Source: Amborella trichopoda (Eukaryota; Streptophyta; Magnoliopsida; Amborellales; Amborellaceae). Taken from it: a stretch of DNA of 64,000 nucleotides. This document shows, one piece after another, positions 12,180 through 23,640 of this stretch (the stretch's first letter is position 1; each line of letters begins with the position of its first letter). The position numbers and the translations under genes were made by a program. The stretch spans positions 1,542,133 through 1,606,132 of the forward strand of contig NW_006497672.1 in NCBI RefSeq assembly GCF_000471905.2. Direction: 5' to 3'. Below the pieces are notes generated by a model. It was given only the letters and a program-made list of their open reading frames with translations, was not told the origin of the DNA and did not search any database.

Positions 12180-13941
12180 TCCACTCCTTATCCTTCCGTT
12201 CCACGGGCGGTGACACGTTGCCGTGGTCCCCCAACCCCAGTGGCCAATTCACCGTTGCATCCATCTAGAGCGTTATGTGCCAGGAGAAGGAGAAATCCAA
12301 TGATCACCTCTTCATACACTGCGCAATGATGCAGGAACTGTGGGGAATCATTCTTAGGCTCTTTCAATGGAAGTGGGTGACCCACCCCCAGTATCCTGTA
12401 TTTTTACCTCTCTCTACCCCTCCCCTAGTCCAAATCAGGGATCCTCCTTTGGAAAAGCCTTAGTCGCTGCCATCATATGGGTCATTTAGATGGAAAGGAA
12501 CCATAGAGTTTTCAAAGACACTAGATCCACTCCAACAGACATGAGCAACCACATCTCTCCTTCGTAATTTTTTGGACCTTAAACCATGGCCCTTTCAAAC
12601 ACTTATTGTCGGCTAACTTTCTACAAAATTGTACAGAAATGCTTTATCTGCGGCCATCTAGAATCCTAAAGGGCATCTCTCTGGAGGCCGCCTGTGGTAG
12701 GGCGATCCAAATTGAATTTCGACGGCAGCTCCTTGGGCAATCCATGTCCGGTGGGTGTAGGAGGACTCTTTAGAAACTATTTAAGCGAGACTCTTTACTC
12801 CTCCATCCCCATCGGCCAGGCTGATTCCACCACGGCTAAATCACTAGCATTAACAGAGGGACTCAAGTACTTTAACCATGATTGGGGGCCAAATTTGGTT
12901 ATTGAAGGTGATTCCAAGATTGTTATTTCCTGAGCATAGTTGTTGAAGGCGGGAGTAGGTTCGGGAGCGGGATCGATTCGGGGAACACTGAACCGCCATA
13001 GGGTGGAAGTTCCCTGGGATTAGGATCGACATCCATACATCGAACAAGTTAAGGAGTTAGATCTTAGCATACCTGGGAGCAAGATCACAGGTCACTGGGA
13101 TTGAGCTGTTGACTTGGGGGGGGGGGGGGGGGTCTAAGCTCCATTATACATAAAAGGCGTTCAATTAATAGTATAGGATGAAATTAGGATCACGCCAATG
13201 TTCGCTTTATCTATTATCATACACCTTAGCTTAATACCATTGCTATAGTTATAGTACTCTAATTTACTACAATAATACAATTAATAATATCATAAATTCG
13301 CTTACAATGACATTACAATGTAGTTTTTTAGTACCATAATCCTATTATAGCGCGATTTGATATGCACTATAGTTAAACATATTCTAAAGAAATGAATCTG
13401 CAATATCAAGGAGATCCCATTTTATAAGGAGTAGACCGAGATCCCATTTTATAGGGAGTGAGATCCCTATTTCTCTAAATCCAGCTTCCTCTAAGATCCC
13501 TTGGAGGAACCGCAGGATCGAGTTCCTTTGTTGGGACGGTGGCCTCAAGGTTCCCCCAACTATGCTCCCTGGCAACCAACTCTCCAATATGACCGTGGAG
13601 ACTTCTCCACATTTTTTACCAAATCCACCACTTGTGGTAATCTAAATGTCTCTTGGAGACACATCTGGAAGGAAGCTAACTCTGAAGCTGATCATCTAGC
13701 CAGAACAGAAGCCTCTTTAAACTGATGACTGATCTTCCTAGGCGCACCTATTTCAGTAGCATCCAGGATGCAGCACATCTCTTATAATTGTTGTGTATAC
13801 ATACGGCCTTCATTGTCACTAGCCCATATGTTTTTGCTTAGTGGGCTACTCTTTATTTTTGTATAGTGCACCCTCTTTGGGATGCCATTTTTGTATACCC
13901 TTTATCTCAATAGAAGTTAACCTTGTCAAAAAAAAAAAAAT
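12180..13941 (+). mobile_element. LINE 3' fragment (zf-RVT and RNase H remnants), plus strand
   Basis: A zinc-finger-like reverse-transcriptase tail (12275-12463, with CQEKEKSNDHLFIHC) is followed by an RNase H start with the FDGSSLGNP motif at 12694-12933. The C-terminal RNase H part (FFTKSTTC, then HIWKEANSEADHLA) resumes at about 13590-13725. A poly(A) run at 13928-13940 marks the 3' end. The RNase H domain is interrupted by about 0.6 kb of unrelated DNA (about 12935-13535). Stop codons and frameshifts make it non-functional. It is homologous to the LINE at 16.44-17.80 kb. I found no clear target duplication. Confidence 0.75.
12935..13535. mobile_element. Insertion inside the LINE RNase H domain
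   Basis: This segment separates the two halves of an RNase H domain that are contiguous in the related LINE copy at 16.8-17.0 kb. It starts near 'tagttgttgaaggcgggag' and includes a run of 17 G at 13116-13132. It has no coding domain. Its start resembles the repeat at 3237. The exact ends and any target duplication are unclear. Confidence 0.45.
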
Positions 13942-16417
13942 TGCAGCCGAGCTTTGCAAAATGGGCTACTAAAAGTAAAATTGCAAAAACCAGGTTTTAT
14001 TCAGTGCCTAAACTACAAAAATCTCATCTTTTTGAGATGCATGTGAAAACCAGATGAGAGAAAGCTAGAAATTAGGGTTTATAAGTGGGCTTGAATGATG
14101 AGGTTTATGGGAAAACTGTTGTTGATTTTGTGTGTTGGTGGTTTTTGAGAGAGAGGCCTATGAGAAAACCCTTGGTGGTTTGTGTGTGTGTGTGGATGGG
14201 TGAGCAACCATACAATGACAAGTTGACCTTATTCAAACTTATCCACATAAGATGGTTGATCTTATCCAAACAACATATAAAAGAATATGCAGATAGGCTT
14301 GCATATTTACTATATCTGCCAATCTGCCAAACAACTAACATAGTAATATTCTATAGAATATACTGGTTTTAAGCCGGGTAGTATACTCTTGATAGGATTA
14401 ATTTGCTCCATACAGGCTCTAAGAAACCCAGGCCCTGGTGTTCTGTTGGTTTACACCTCTTGTATAGAATTATACTTCCATTCTTTGGATTCCATTATTG
14501 CACAAGAGTCCCTTATTACTTCTCAAATTGATATCTTGGAAAGAGAAATATTATAGATTGGTTTGAATAGAACTGGTAAAGATTATGAGCTTGCATAGTG
14601 ATAAAGTATATCCTCTTCCAGATTTCTAGCTTCCTTGTGACCATGCTTTGCAGTTAGGCATACTTTGAGTGTTATGGCGCCCCAACTCATAAGGTTTCTC
14701 TAACTCGTGATAATGTGCAAGTTGTTCATAGGAAATATCTGTTGAATGTCGGACTTAGTACTCTTTTATATTGTTAAGACCCTAAGGAGTTGTGTGTATT
14801 TTCCCCCAGAAAAGGATATCACTGTATACAAGTTCAAATTAATTATACATATACCAGGAGAGATGGGCATGTAGGTCAATTGGGACATGACTTCCTATCC
14901 TCTTTTCCTTGTGTCTCATTCGAAACCTCTCTCTACATTTCTTTCCTTCTCTACATCCTCAACACCCTCATTCTTCCACTTCTTTTCTGCTGTATATTTT
15001 AACTATTTCACAAAATTTGGCTGTCTCCATGAGTTAGCTTGGCCTAGGAGATTGGCTTTAAAAAAAATGATAATGAATTGTGGTGTGCGTGGTTGTAATC
15101 TTCTTTAAATAGTTTGGTTAATGTGACTAACTGATGTTGATTTAGATATTTGGTTGTCGATCTTTATTAGTTGGCTGATAAATGTGAAGGATTAAGTGCC
15201 AGTTTGCATGTGGCATATAAGCAGCTGCACCAAATCTTCTTAATGGGGATATAGGAAAGCAGATCTTTAAAGTTTTTACCCCCCGTCCCAGTTAAACGGA
15301 GTTTACATACAATTTGTCTGTAACTGGAGCTCCAAATGCAGAATGCCGAAAAAGAGCATCAATTGCATATAAATTTGCTGCATCCATGGCTCATATCATT
15401 GTATATGATCCAAACCTGGCCTAAGTTGCTAAATTGCATATTCAGATGGTTATAATTTTTTATGGTAATCAATGTTCTACAAACCGCTAAAAGTTTCCCT
15501 AGAATGTTTCCTATCTTTTGACAATTTCAAAACTGCTGGGAGATTTCCCCAAATCAACTATAATTGCTGAAGCACTTTTTCTTTCGGAATGAAACCGAAG
15601 CTGGCTCAAAGCAAATCCCATAATGTTGCTTGTGAATTTTTCTTGTGAGTAGGAGAGGTGAGATCTGGATCATAGGGCTTTGTTCCACTGCCTCTATGTC
15701 CTAAGCACTGAACTAAGTGCCAAAATTTCAGAATGGTGATTGTCATTCTTGTATGGCTTATCTCTTTGGCAATGAATGGGTAGGGGACATGGGTGTATTT
15801 GATATCAGGATTGCATGATGTGACATGGGAATTAGTTTCTCTTTTTCTTTCTTTCTTTCTTTTTTTTTTTTTCCTTGATCAAAAAGTGCCAGTAGTTTAT
15901 TTATTTGAGGCTTATTTTTGGCAATTCTGTCTTGCAAATCCTCGAGGGCAATTATATACTTATACTGTGCTAGTTTATTCAACGTGGTGTTTTAAAAATC
16001 GTCGGCTTCGATTCCCCCCCCCCCCACCCATCCGACTTGGGAATCGTTGGGGACCATACCAATTCCTCGGCGATATTGGGAACTGGGCAGTTCCCACTAG
16101 GATCGGCCGGTTATGTCAGGGAATTGGGCTGAATCAACCAATTCCCTCTTGTTTTATTTTTAATTTTTGTTTTCAATTTTTTAAATTGGTTTACAGTTGA
16201 TTCTTCCCCCCAGATCGCTAGTTTCCCTAATGGCTGGTACACCCGACCAATCCGGTTTTTTAAATATTGATTGAACCTAACATGGGACAATGTTATGTTG
16301 ACACTTCACTTTTTTGGTCAGATCATGAGTCAAAACTCCTATTCATTGCTTGGACACATGGTCTCTACATGCCGGGTTTATTCAGCTATTACATGCTGAT
16401 GCCAATACCTATACTAG
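13942..16417. other. Intergenic or intronic stretch without recognisable genes
   Basis: Only short open frames, the longest 135 codons, occur here; none has an identifiable domain. There is a short (GT)n run at about 14180-14195. A stretch near 15980-16275 starts 'gtggtgttttaaaaatcg', contains 12 C at 16014-16025, and ends 'ggttttttaaatattgatt'. Its ends resemble those of TIR-type non-autonomous elements such as the one at 9.83-10.60 kb. Confidence 0.4.
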
Positions 16418-16436
16418 AGTTTGGTCATGTTTTGTT

Positions 16437-17798
16437 TGTTTTTTTTTTTTTGATAAAGTTAACATTGTATTGCTGTAAGACCGAGTACAAGTGGAGGAGG
16501 AAAGAGAGGACCTCGAGCACCCATGAGACGGGTATCTCGGTCAAAAAATAGGTCCCAAGACCCTATACAAAAAATGGCCTAGTCTACTGCCAGAGTACAA
16601 AAAATAGTGTAGCAAAAAAAGTGGCTTATAAGAACGCCCGAGTACAAGTAAAAGAGTAGGCTAACTACAGTTCTAGGAGCCCTCTGTGGTCCAAAGCAAA
16701 AAAGGAGATGGACCGGTCGGGGTCTTCCGCAAATGCTCGTGCTCTGTCTTTAGCTAGAAGATCGGCGAGCTCGTTCGACGTCCGCCAAGTATGCCTCCAT
16801 AAGACATTGATATCACTGCATGTGGTGGATTTCGTAAAAAGTCCTTGAGAGGTACCAAGGAGGGGGGGAGGTGCTTGCTGCCCAAGAGATGATGTTTTGG
16901 GCGTCTCCTTCCACCACAAAAAGTTGACCCCATGAGGGGTTGAATCTTTTGAGGCCTAACAGAAGAGCCAAGGCTTCAGCGAACTGGGAATCTCCTTGTC
17001 CCACATTTACCGAGTAGGTGACGAGGATATTGCTATTGTGATCACGTAATGCCCCTCCTGCCCCTGAAGGCCCTGGGTTCCCTAGCGAACAACCATCAAA
17101 GTTGAGTTTGACTGCGTTTTCTTGAGGGGCCTGCCAGTTGTGAGGTCTTTGAATCTTGTGAGATTGGAGGTGCATGATATTCTCCCACTTACTGAGGAAA
17201 GTGTTAGAGGGGATCCCTACAAAGTCTCTGTGGGTAGAAGCCCAAAAGGTTACTAGGGAAGTAACCTTGTGGAAGAGCACATGAACATCGTTTTTGGGGC
17301 CTTGGAACACCCTCTCATTCCTTTCTATCCATATAACCCATATGGTGGCAGCGATTGCTGACTTCCATAGAGTTATGCCGGCCATTGGCCAATGGTAACC
17401 AGAATAGGAGGAGGTGAGTGCCTTAACCGAGGGTGGGAGGACCCATTGAATATGGAACAGCTGAAGAATACGGCTCCATAGATTGAAAGCCTGGCTGCAA
17501 TGTAGGAAAAGGTGAGGGTTCATCTCTTCCTCTTGCAGGCACAAAGCGCATCTATTAGGAAGTGGAAGGCCTCTTTTTTGAAGCTGGTCGACCGTGAGAG
17601 CCTGTTGGCAGCAGGCTATCCAATTGAACGTTTGGACTTTTGGAGAGGCTAAGGTTGACCAGACTTTGGAAAGAGTAGAAATGGGGTTCAGGGGGTAAGT
17701 AGGGGGTTGAATACGTTTGTTGTAGAAAGAGGCAACTGAGAACTTACCGGATGGGGAGAGGGTCTAAACCAGAGAATCAGTCCCTGATGGAGATAAGA
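16437..17798 (-). mobile_element. 5'-truncated LINE with 19-bp target-site duplication
   Basis: Flanks are AGTTTGGTCATGTTTTGTT (16418-16436) and AGTTTGGTCATCTTTTGTT (17799-17817), identical at 18 of 19. The T run from about 16437 is the poly(A) tail of a minus-strand insertion. Inside is the C-terminal part of a LINE ORF2. A 243-codon open frame (17544-16813) holds the zf-RVT motif CLQEEEMNPHLFLHC and most of RNase H with FDGCSLGNPGPSG and VVEGDA. The domain continues in another frame (16919-16665, TKSTTC and WRTSNELADLLAK), so at least one frameshift is present. This is a classic dead-on-arrival insertion by target-primed reverse transcription. It is relatively young judging by the flank identity. 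Confidence 0.9.
16665..17544 (-). pseudogene. LINE ORF2 C-terminus (zf-RVT plus RNase H), frameshifted
   Basis: This is the coding remnant inside the 16.44-17.80 kb LINE. From the N side: a cysteine/histidine cluster typical of the plant LINE zf-RVT domain, a conserved WVIWIERNERVF linker, then an RNase H fold start (NFDGCSLGNPGPSGAGG) with the expected acidic positions. The last third is shifted to another frame near 16870-16915. The endonuclease and reverse transcriptase are absent, so it cannot mobilise itself. Confidence 0.85.
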
Positions 17799-17817
17799 AG
17801 TTTGGTCATCTTTTGTT

Positions 17818-18880
17818 ATTCTTTAGAATGTTCTCGTTAAATATTTTGACTTTTGTGCCTTCATTAGTGCCATTGTTTTGGCTTGTATTTCTTTAGTTGT
17901 TATAGAACGTCTGTTTTAAACCCTAGACTCTTCGAACTAGCATTTATTGCTTATAATTATAACTTATTGAGTTGTAGAAAGGCTTGTATGGATGCTGTTC
18001 CCATTTGTCATGCCTTTTTATGTGATCTAGAATAGTTTTAGTGTGATTTTCTTATGCCATATCTTACCCCCTCTAGGTGTGGTTCATACCTAAAGTGCCA
18101 TCATTTTGTGAGTGAAAAAAATGGAAAATAATAGTTTTCACACTCTATGTTATGAAACCTAAAATCAAAATTGACGTGAACATGTGGTGACAAAACTGAA
18201 AGAAGTGGCAATATAGATTCACTCTAGAGAGGGGTGTGGATGAGGTTCCTGCAGATTCCTGGAATTCTACTGGACTAGAGTGAATTCTTTTAGATTTCAA
18301 GATCAGCCATCATATGATGAGTTCAATCAGATTAGGGGGACAACCCACATATGGAAAGAGGGGGAGAACCTCCTACATATATAGGCTCTAGGGCTATGAG
18401 TCCCACTCAGATTAGGAGTTCAACATTAATTAGGATTTTATTAATTGATCTGTTAAGTGAGAGATAAGATTTAATTTGCGTCATCCATCTCCAAGATCAT
18501 CCATCATGATCTAGAGTGAATATGTAGGAACCTTATCCTTGAGATTTGACCCGTATACACTTTTAATTTATCTAGAACTTTGACCAGTCAAAACTTATCT
18601 TCTATCTACACTAATCTAGGATCATCTAGAAATCCTATTCTCTCAAAAAGAGATAATTAGGAGTTCAAATAATTTAAATTTGGTCAAAGATAACTGATAA
18701 CAAGAAAATCACCAAGATAATTTTTTAAAGAGTATTTTATTGGATCAAATAATATTTTCACCAAGAAAATATTCCATATAGAATACTATTACTAAAAGAG
18801 AATATGTGCCACATAAAAGAGGGCATCCCATAGAAAGGGACGTGTGGTCCCTAGTGGGGTCCACGTGAAACCCCTAGTGG
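17818..18880. other. Non-coding stretch
   Basis: AT-rich DNA with no open frame of note and no domain. From about 18240 the words 'gaattctac', 'catcatgatctagagtgaat' and 'ggaacctta' recur loosely, which may be old LTR sequence belonging to the direct repeat that follows. Confidence 0.35.
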
Positions 18881-18884
18881 GGCC

Positions 18885-20285
18885 ACACGTGTGGGGCTGG
18901 GCCCTTAGCCCCTCCACTTGGGTCCCACACAGTTTTATAAATTTTTCAGAATGCCCATGCAATTTTAGAAATTCCAGGAAGACCCTTTTAGGTTTTTAAA
19001 CATTTAAAATTCGTTTTTAAAATTCTGAAAATTTCAAAAAATTCATAGTAACGTACGTTTAGTTGAAAACAATATTTCTGGAGTTCTACAAAATCTAAAA
19101 CACATAGAAATAAAATTTAGAAGTGAATAGATACCTAATGAGTAAAAAACAAATAACTATCGGGGCAATCCATTCGTGCTAAGATCCATGATCCACAACT
19201 ATCTTCTCAAGCTAACCCAATGGGACCCACGACCCACAATCAAGTGCAGGGACTCATGATTGGCCTCATCAAAGTTAGTTATTAAAAGTGGAACCATAGT
19301 CCGAGTATTTGGATTACAGGTTCCACCCTAAGAGCAAGTCAGATGCACACACAATGGAAGGGGATGCTTTCTTTATGCACATGTACATGTGTCCCTCTAT
19401 ATATTATATGGTCACTTTCCAAAATGCATTTGTCATATGTATATGCCATGCAGAAGTTTTGTTGAGGATTTGACCCTTCTTCCTCACACAGGAGATTACA
19501 GCTCTTTTAGCCTGCAATTGTCCTTGGGCATCTCTTTGACCCCAAAAAAGGGATAGCCCACAATAAACCCTCAACGGTTGTGCCACATCCCCAGGGCTGG
19601 GATCTTAGCCCCTTTACGTGGACCGCTCACAATTTTATAAATTTTTTAAAATTCCCATTCAATTTTTAAAATTTCAGGAAGACCCTTTTATGGTTTTTAC
19701 ACATTTAAAATTCATTTTTAAAATTATGAAAATTTCCAAAAATCCATAGTAATGTATTTTTAGATGAAAACAATATTTTTGGGGTTTGACAAAAATCTAA
19801 AACACAGAAAAGTATAGTAAAGAAGTGCATAGAGTACCTAATGGGTCATGCAAATGCGAATATCAGGGCACTCCATCAGTGCCAAGATTCATGATCCACG
19901 ACTATCTTCTCAAGCTAGCCTAACGGGACCCATAACCCACAGTCAAGTGCAGGGGCTTATGATTGACCTAATAAAGTTTGCCACTAAACAATGGAACCAT
20001 AGTCCTAGTATTTGGAATATAGGTTCCCCCCTAAGAGCATGTTAAATGCGCACACAATGCAAATGGACACTCTTTCTGCACATGTACACGTGTCCCTTTA
20101 TATAGGGTTGCTTTCCAAAATGCGGCACATGCCATGCTGAAGTTTTGTTGAGCATATGTCCCTCTCTCTCGTAATTTCTTCCTCTCACACAGGAGACCAC
20201 ACAACTCTTTTGGCCTACAAACAATGTCTCTGGGCATCTCTCTTACCTCAAATAAAGAATGACCCACAGAAAACCCTCAACAGCT
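18885..20285. repeat. Direct repeat, two ~0.7 kb units
   Basis: Unit 1 (about 18885-19588) and unit 2 (about 19589-20285) share the same order of words. These are 'ggctgggcccttagcccc' versus 'ggctgggatcttagcccc', 'aggaagacccttttaggttttt' versus 'aggaagacccttttatggttttt' (partial), then 'tcatgatccac..actatcttctcaagct' and 'tgcacatgtacatgtgtccct'. Divergence is moderate. They may be a tandem duplication, or two LTRs of an element whose interior was lost. Parts resemble the LTR at 6.7-6.9 kb. No coding domain is present. Confidence 0.65.
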
Positions 20286-21355
20286 CTGCCACATGCCTAG
20301 AGATAAGGGTTTAAACATGGCCCGGGATATAGACAGCCCAACCCTAGGTTTGCATCCACCGTACACTTCCACTGAAGTGTTATAAATCACTATATATAAT
20401 TTTATTTACAAGCTCTGTTAGGCCTTTGAAGGCCACAAACCCGAACAAAAACATTCTTTAACTTGCTACATTTTAAACTTTTAAGAAATTTTCAAGAATA
20501 TTTTACCCTCGACATAATGCCCCATAAGGTTGCATTAGAGATGATTTTAAAATCTTTTCCTACTTTTTCTACATCGAGAGAGGACTCTATCCATATCATA
20601 ATGTATGTCATCTCTTTTAGAGGAAATTTGGGAAAGGCATATGTGATCTATACCTTTTGCATGTAAGAAGAATTGATGTTTATTGAATGTTCACATCTTC
20701 CTTCCCCCCCCTCCCCCCCCCAAAAAAAAAAAAAATGTTGAAGATAAGTTTAATATTAAGTGGGAGAATTTTTTTAAAATATATAGCATATTCAGTTTTT
20801 CTTAGATTTTTATGATTGTTAGAATGTTTTTATAATATTTTTATCAATTAAAAATTAGTTGTATGGGCTTGTCTGGCGGTACTGATTACTGAAACTTTGG
20901 CCCAAAGTACTATACTTTACGGGCATGTACTAGACTCTGTCACCTATTTGGTATATCACACTACTTTTTGGTTTTTAGTGATTGTCTGAATTGAAGGAGA
21001 ATCGATGGGAGGCCAGGGAAGGTGATGAAAGGGGTGATCTGTTGCGAATAATTGTCTTTTGCACCCAGGCTAATGTATGACATTTGGTTGGTTGAAGTTT
21101 GAAGACTTGAATGCTTATTTTTTTCCCTCTCCTCATACATTTGCATAAGGCTGAAACCGAATAGCTGGATTGCCAATAGTATGTGGCATTGCACAATTGA
21201 GTGGACAATGTCCTGGATGCCAACAATTTTTGCAGGGCTCAGTACATGTGAACTCGCATAATAATGCAAGATGCCTGTGTTTTTTACGGAAGAAAGAAAC
21301 ATTGGTCTTTTGTTCTAAGAAACATGCCGCTTATACATATTTTCCATGTTTTCAG
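20286..21355 (+). other. Intronic stretch upstream of PP1 exon 2
   Basis: No domain is visible. It includes a C-run and A-run junction at about 20703-20735. Because the next exon begins in mid-codon with a 3' splice site (ttttcag at 21349-21355), at least the right part must be intron of the PP1 gene. Confidence 0.5.
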
Positions 21356-22942
21356 GTGATATCCATGGTCAGTATACTGACCTTCTCCGATTGTTTGAGT
21401 ATGGTGGTTTTCCTCCTGCAGCAAACTATCTATTTCTGGGTGATTATGTAGACCGTGGTAAACACAGCATAGAGACCATATGCTTACTCCTGGCTTACAA
21501 AATCAAATTCCCAGAAAACTTCTTCCTTTTGAGAGGGAACCATGAGTGTGCTTCAATTAATCGAATCTACGGCTTCTATGACGAGTGCAAGCGGCGATTC
21601 AATGTTCGCCTCTGGAAGATATTCACTGATTGCTTCAACTGCCTTCCTGTGGCTGCACTCATTGACGAGAAGATCCTCTGCATGCATGGAGGACTTTCAC
21701 CAGACATGAATAGCTTGGATCAGGTTCGCAACATTGCTCGCCCTGTTGACGTGCCTGACCAGGGCCTCCTTTGTGATTTGCTTTGGGCTGATCCTGACAA
21801 AGAAATTGAGGGCTGGGGTGAAAATGACAGAGGTGTTTCGTACACATTTGGGGCTGACAAGGTTGCCGAGTTCTTGAACAAGCATGACCTTGATCTCATC
21901 TGCCGTGCCCACCAGGTAGACTGACTGTATATGTATTTTGAGCTAGTTAGCTTTGACTTCGTTTAAAAGATTAACAACTTTGATATGCATTGCTGCTTAT
22001 CTCTTGCTATAGTGAGTTCTGATGCCAATAGAACTCTGAAATTTTGTTTTAACTGTGAGAGCTTAAGTAGGTTGTGGAAGATGGGTATGAGTTTTTTGCA
22101 AAGAGGCAGCTTGTGACCATATTTTCGGCACCTAACTATTGTGGGGAGTTTGACAATGCGGGTGCTATGATGAGTGTTGATGAGAGTTTGATGTGCTCAT
22201 TTCAAATCCTAAAGCCAACCGAGAAAAAGGGAAAGATGGGATTTAGTAACAACACATCAAAACCAGGGACGCCACCACGAAAGGTAAGTAGCATGGCATG
22301 GCTTGCAGAGTATTTTTTCCTTAGGTAAATCTAGATAAAGGCAGCTATTCTGATTGCTATTTCCAAAATGGTGCTGTTTTTAACAAATTGCCATAACATT
22401 AGTTATTTTCTAAATTTGGTCAAACGATCGTATCGATGTTAAATAATGAACGTAAATATGCCAAATAATCAAAACTCCTTCAAATTCTCTAGCATTTGCT
22501 CGCTTATTTTTATAAGTAACATTATATACGTTCCACCTATATCATTACATTGGTAAGTGGAGAAAAGCATTACATGTGCGGTAGTTTTGTTTTAAAAATA
22601 GGGGCCTGATCAGCTGCCCACTATTGTAAGTTAATTTGATTGCAAAATTTTGTCAAATTGTATATTTCTTCAAATTCTAATTAGCCGAATGGCGATTTGG
22701 TCCGTTGTCATTTGCTCTCTATGGGTGTTTGATTTGTTACAATTTGAATTATAAATTGTTTTGTGATGTGATGGTCGGTTCAAAATTGATTTTTTGGGCA
22801 CTAATAATGTCCTTCATGCATCGTAGTGTGAATTAATCCTGGTAACCATGCAGGTTAATACAAAATAGTTACTACTAATGGTCACAGCTCACCAACATTT
22901 TCAGCTGTTTTTATTGATGGTGCTTAGGGTGGCAAGGGATGA
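21356..22942 (+). CDS. Serine/threonine protein phosphatase PP1 catalytic subunit, last three exons (partial)
   Basis: PP1 removes phosphate from serine and threonine using two metal ions, and is steered by regulatory subunits in nucleus and cytosol. Exon 2 (21356-21915) starts after ttttcag in codon phase 1. It carries the metallophosphatase motifs GDIHGQ, GDYVDRG and LRGNHE, plus [10 protein letters not shown]. Exon 3 (22071-22283) begins [14 protein letters not shown] and holds [19 protein letters not shown]. Exon 4 (22928-22942) encodes only GGKG and a stop, giving the TPPRK-GGKG tail seen in plant TOPPs. Introns are 155 and 644 bp and follow GT-AG. About 262 residues are encoded. The usual first exon (roughly the first 50-60 residues, ending ...ICG) was not found upstream in this window. 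All visible exons are open, so either exon 1 lies beyond the window across a long intron or this is a 5'-truncated copy. Confidence 0.93.
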
Positions 22943-23640
22943 TTGGCAGTTCAGTGTGACATGCAATTGGGATTCGAGCTACCACATACAGTCAGTTGTG
23001 GAAAGACGGCACGGTTCGGGGATGATGAGATCCTGTCTGCCTACGTCAATACTGGCCATGGGCATTTTGGCATTTACTTATAATAGCACTGTCCTTGTTT
23101 TATTATGACTGTAAAATATGCATGATTCCTTGAGAACAAGGGATGTCTCTGAGGGCCCTCTCGTGAATTGTCTTTAAAGATGAGAAGGCATAGAAACATA
23201 AAGCAAATCTGAAACAGGTAAAGGGATCTTAAGCTAAAATAGACAAAAACTGATTGGTGTACTTTGGTTGCCATTAACTTGCTGGTAAGTGTATGAGACG
23301 GTTAATTACACAGAGCTCTCTTTTTAAGATTGTGTTATCTTTGTTAAGGATGTGCTGACCTATTTGGCTGCTGGCACGCAAAGGTAGCATGAGAAAATGA
23401 GATCCAGCCCTCTTCCTGGTTTCATTGTAAATTGAGTTTGGTACAATGCTCTTTGCATCAATTTTCAAAAAACAGGATGCTCTTTATATTACAGTACATA
23501 TTATATCAGAATCACATAAGAGATTTCAAAGCGGGTGTCATTAACAATGAACCTTGTTCGGATGTTCTGGATAGCAATAAAGATGCTAGAGTGTCTCCGG
23601 AATGGATGATTTGCCAGCTTAGCCTGTAATTACAGGCAAT
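22943..23640 (+). other. Probable 3' UTR of PP1
   Basis: Sequence after the GGKG stop has no coding domain. An AATAAA occurs at 23576-23581, about 635 bases after the stop, and could be a poly(A) signal. A transcript 3' end here is inferred, not shown. Confidence 0.3.

Noticed and set aside
22878..23108. 76-codon frame after PP1 exon 3
   Set aside because: It overlaps the last PP1 exon and 3' UTR in a different frame.
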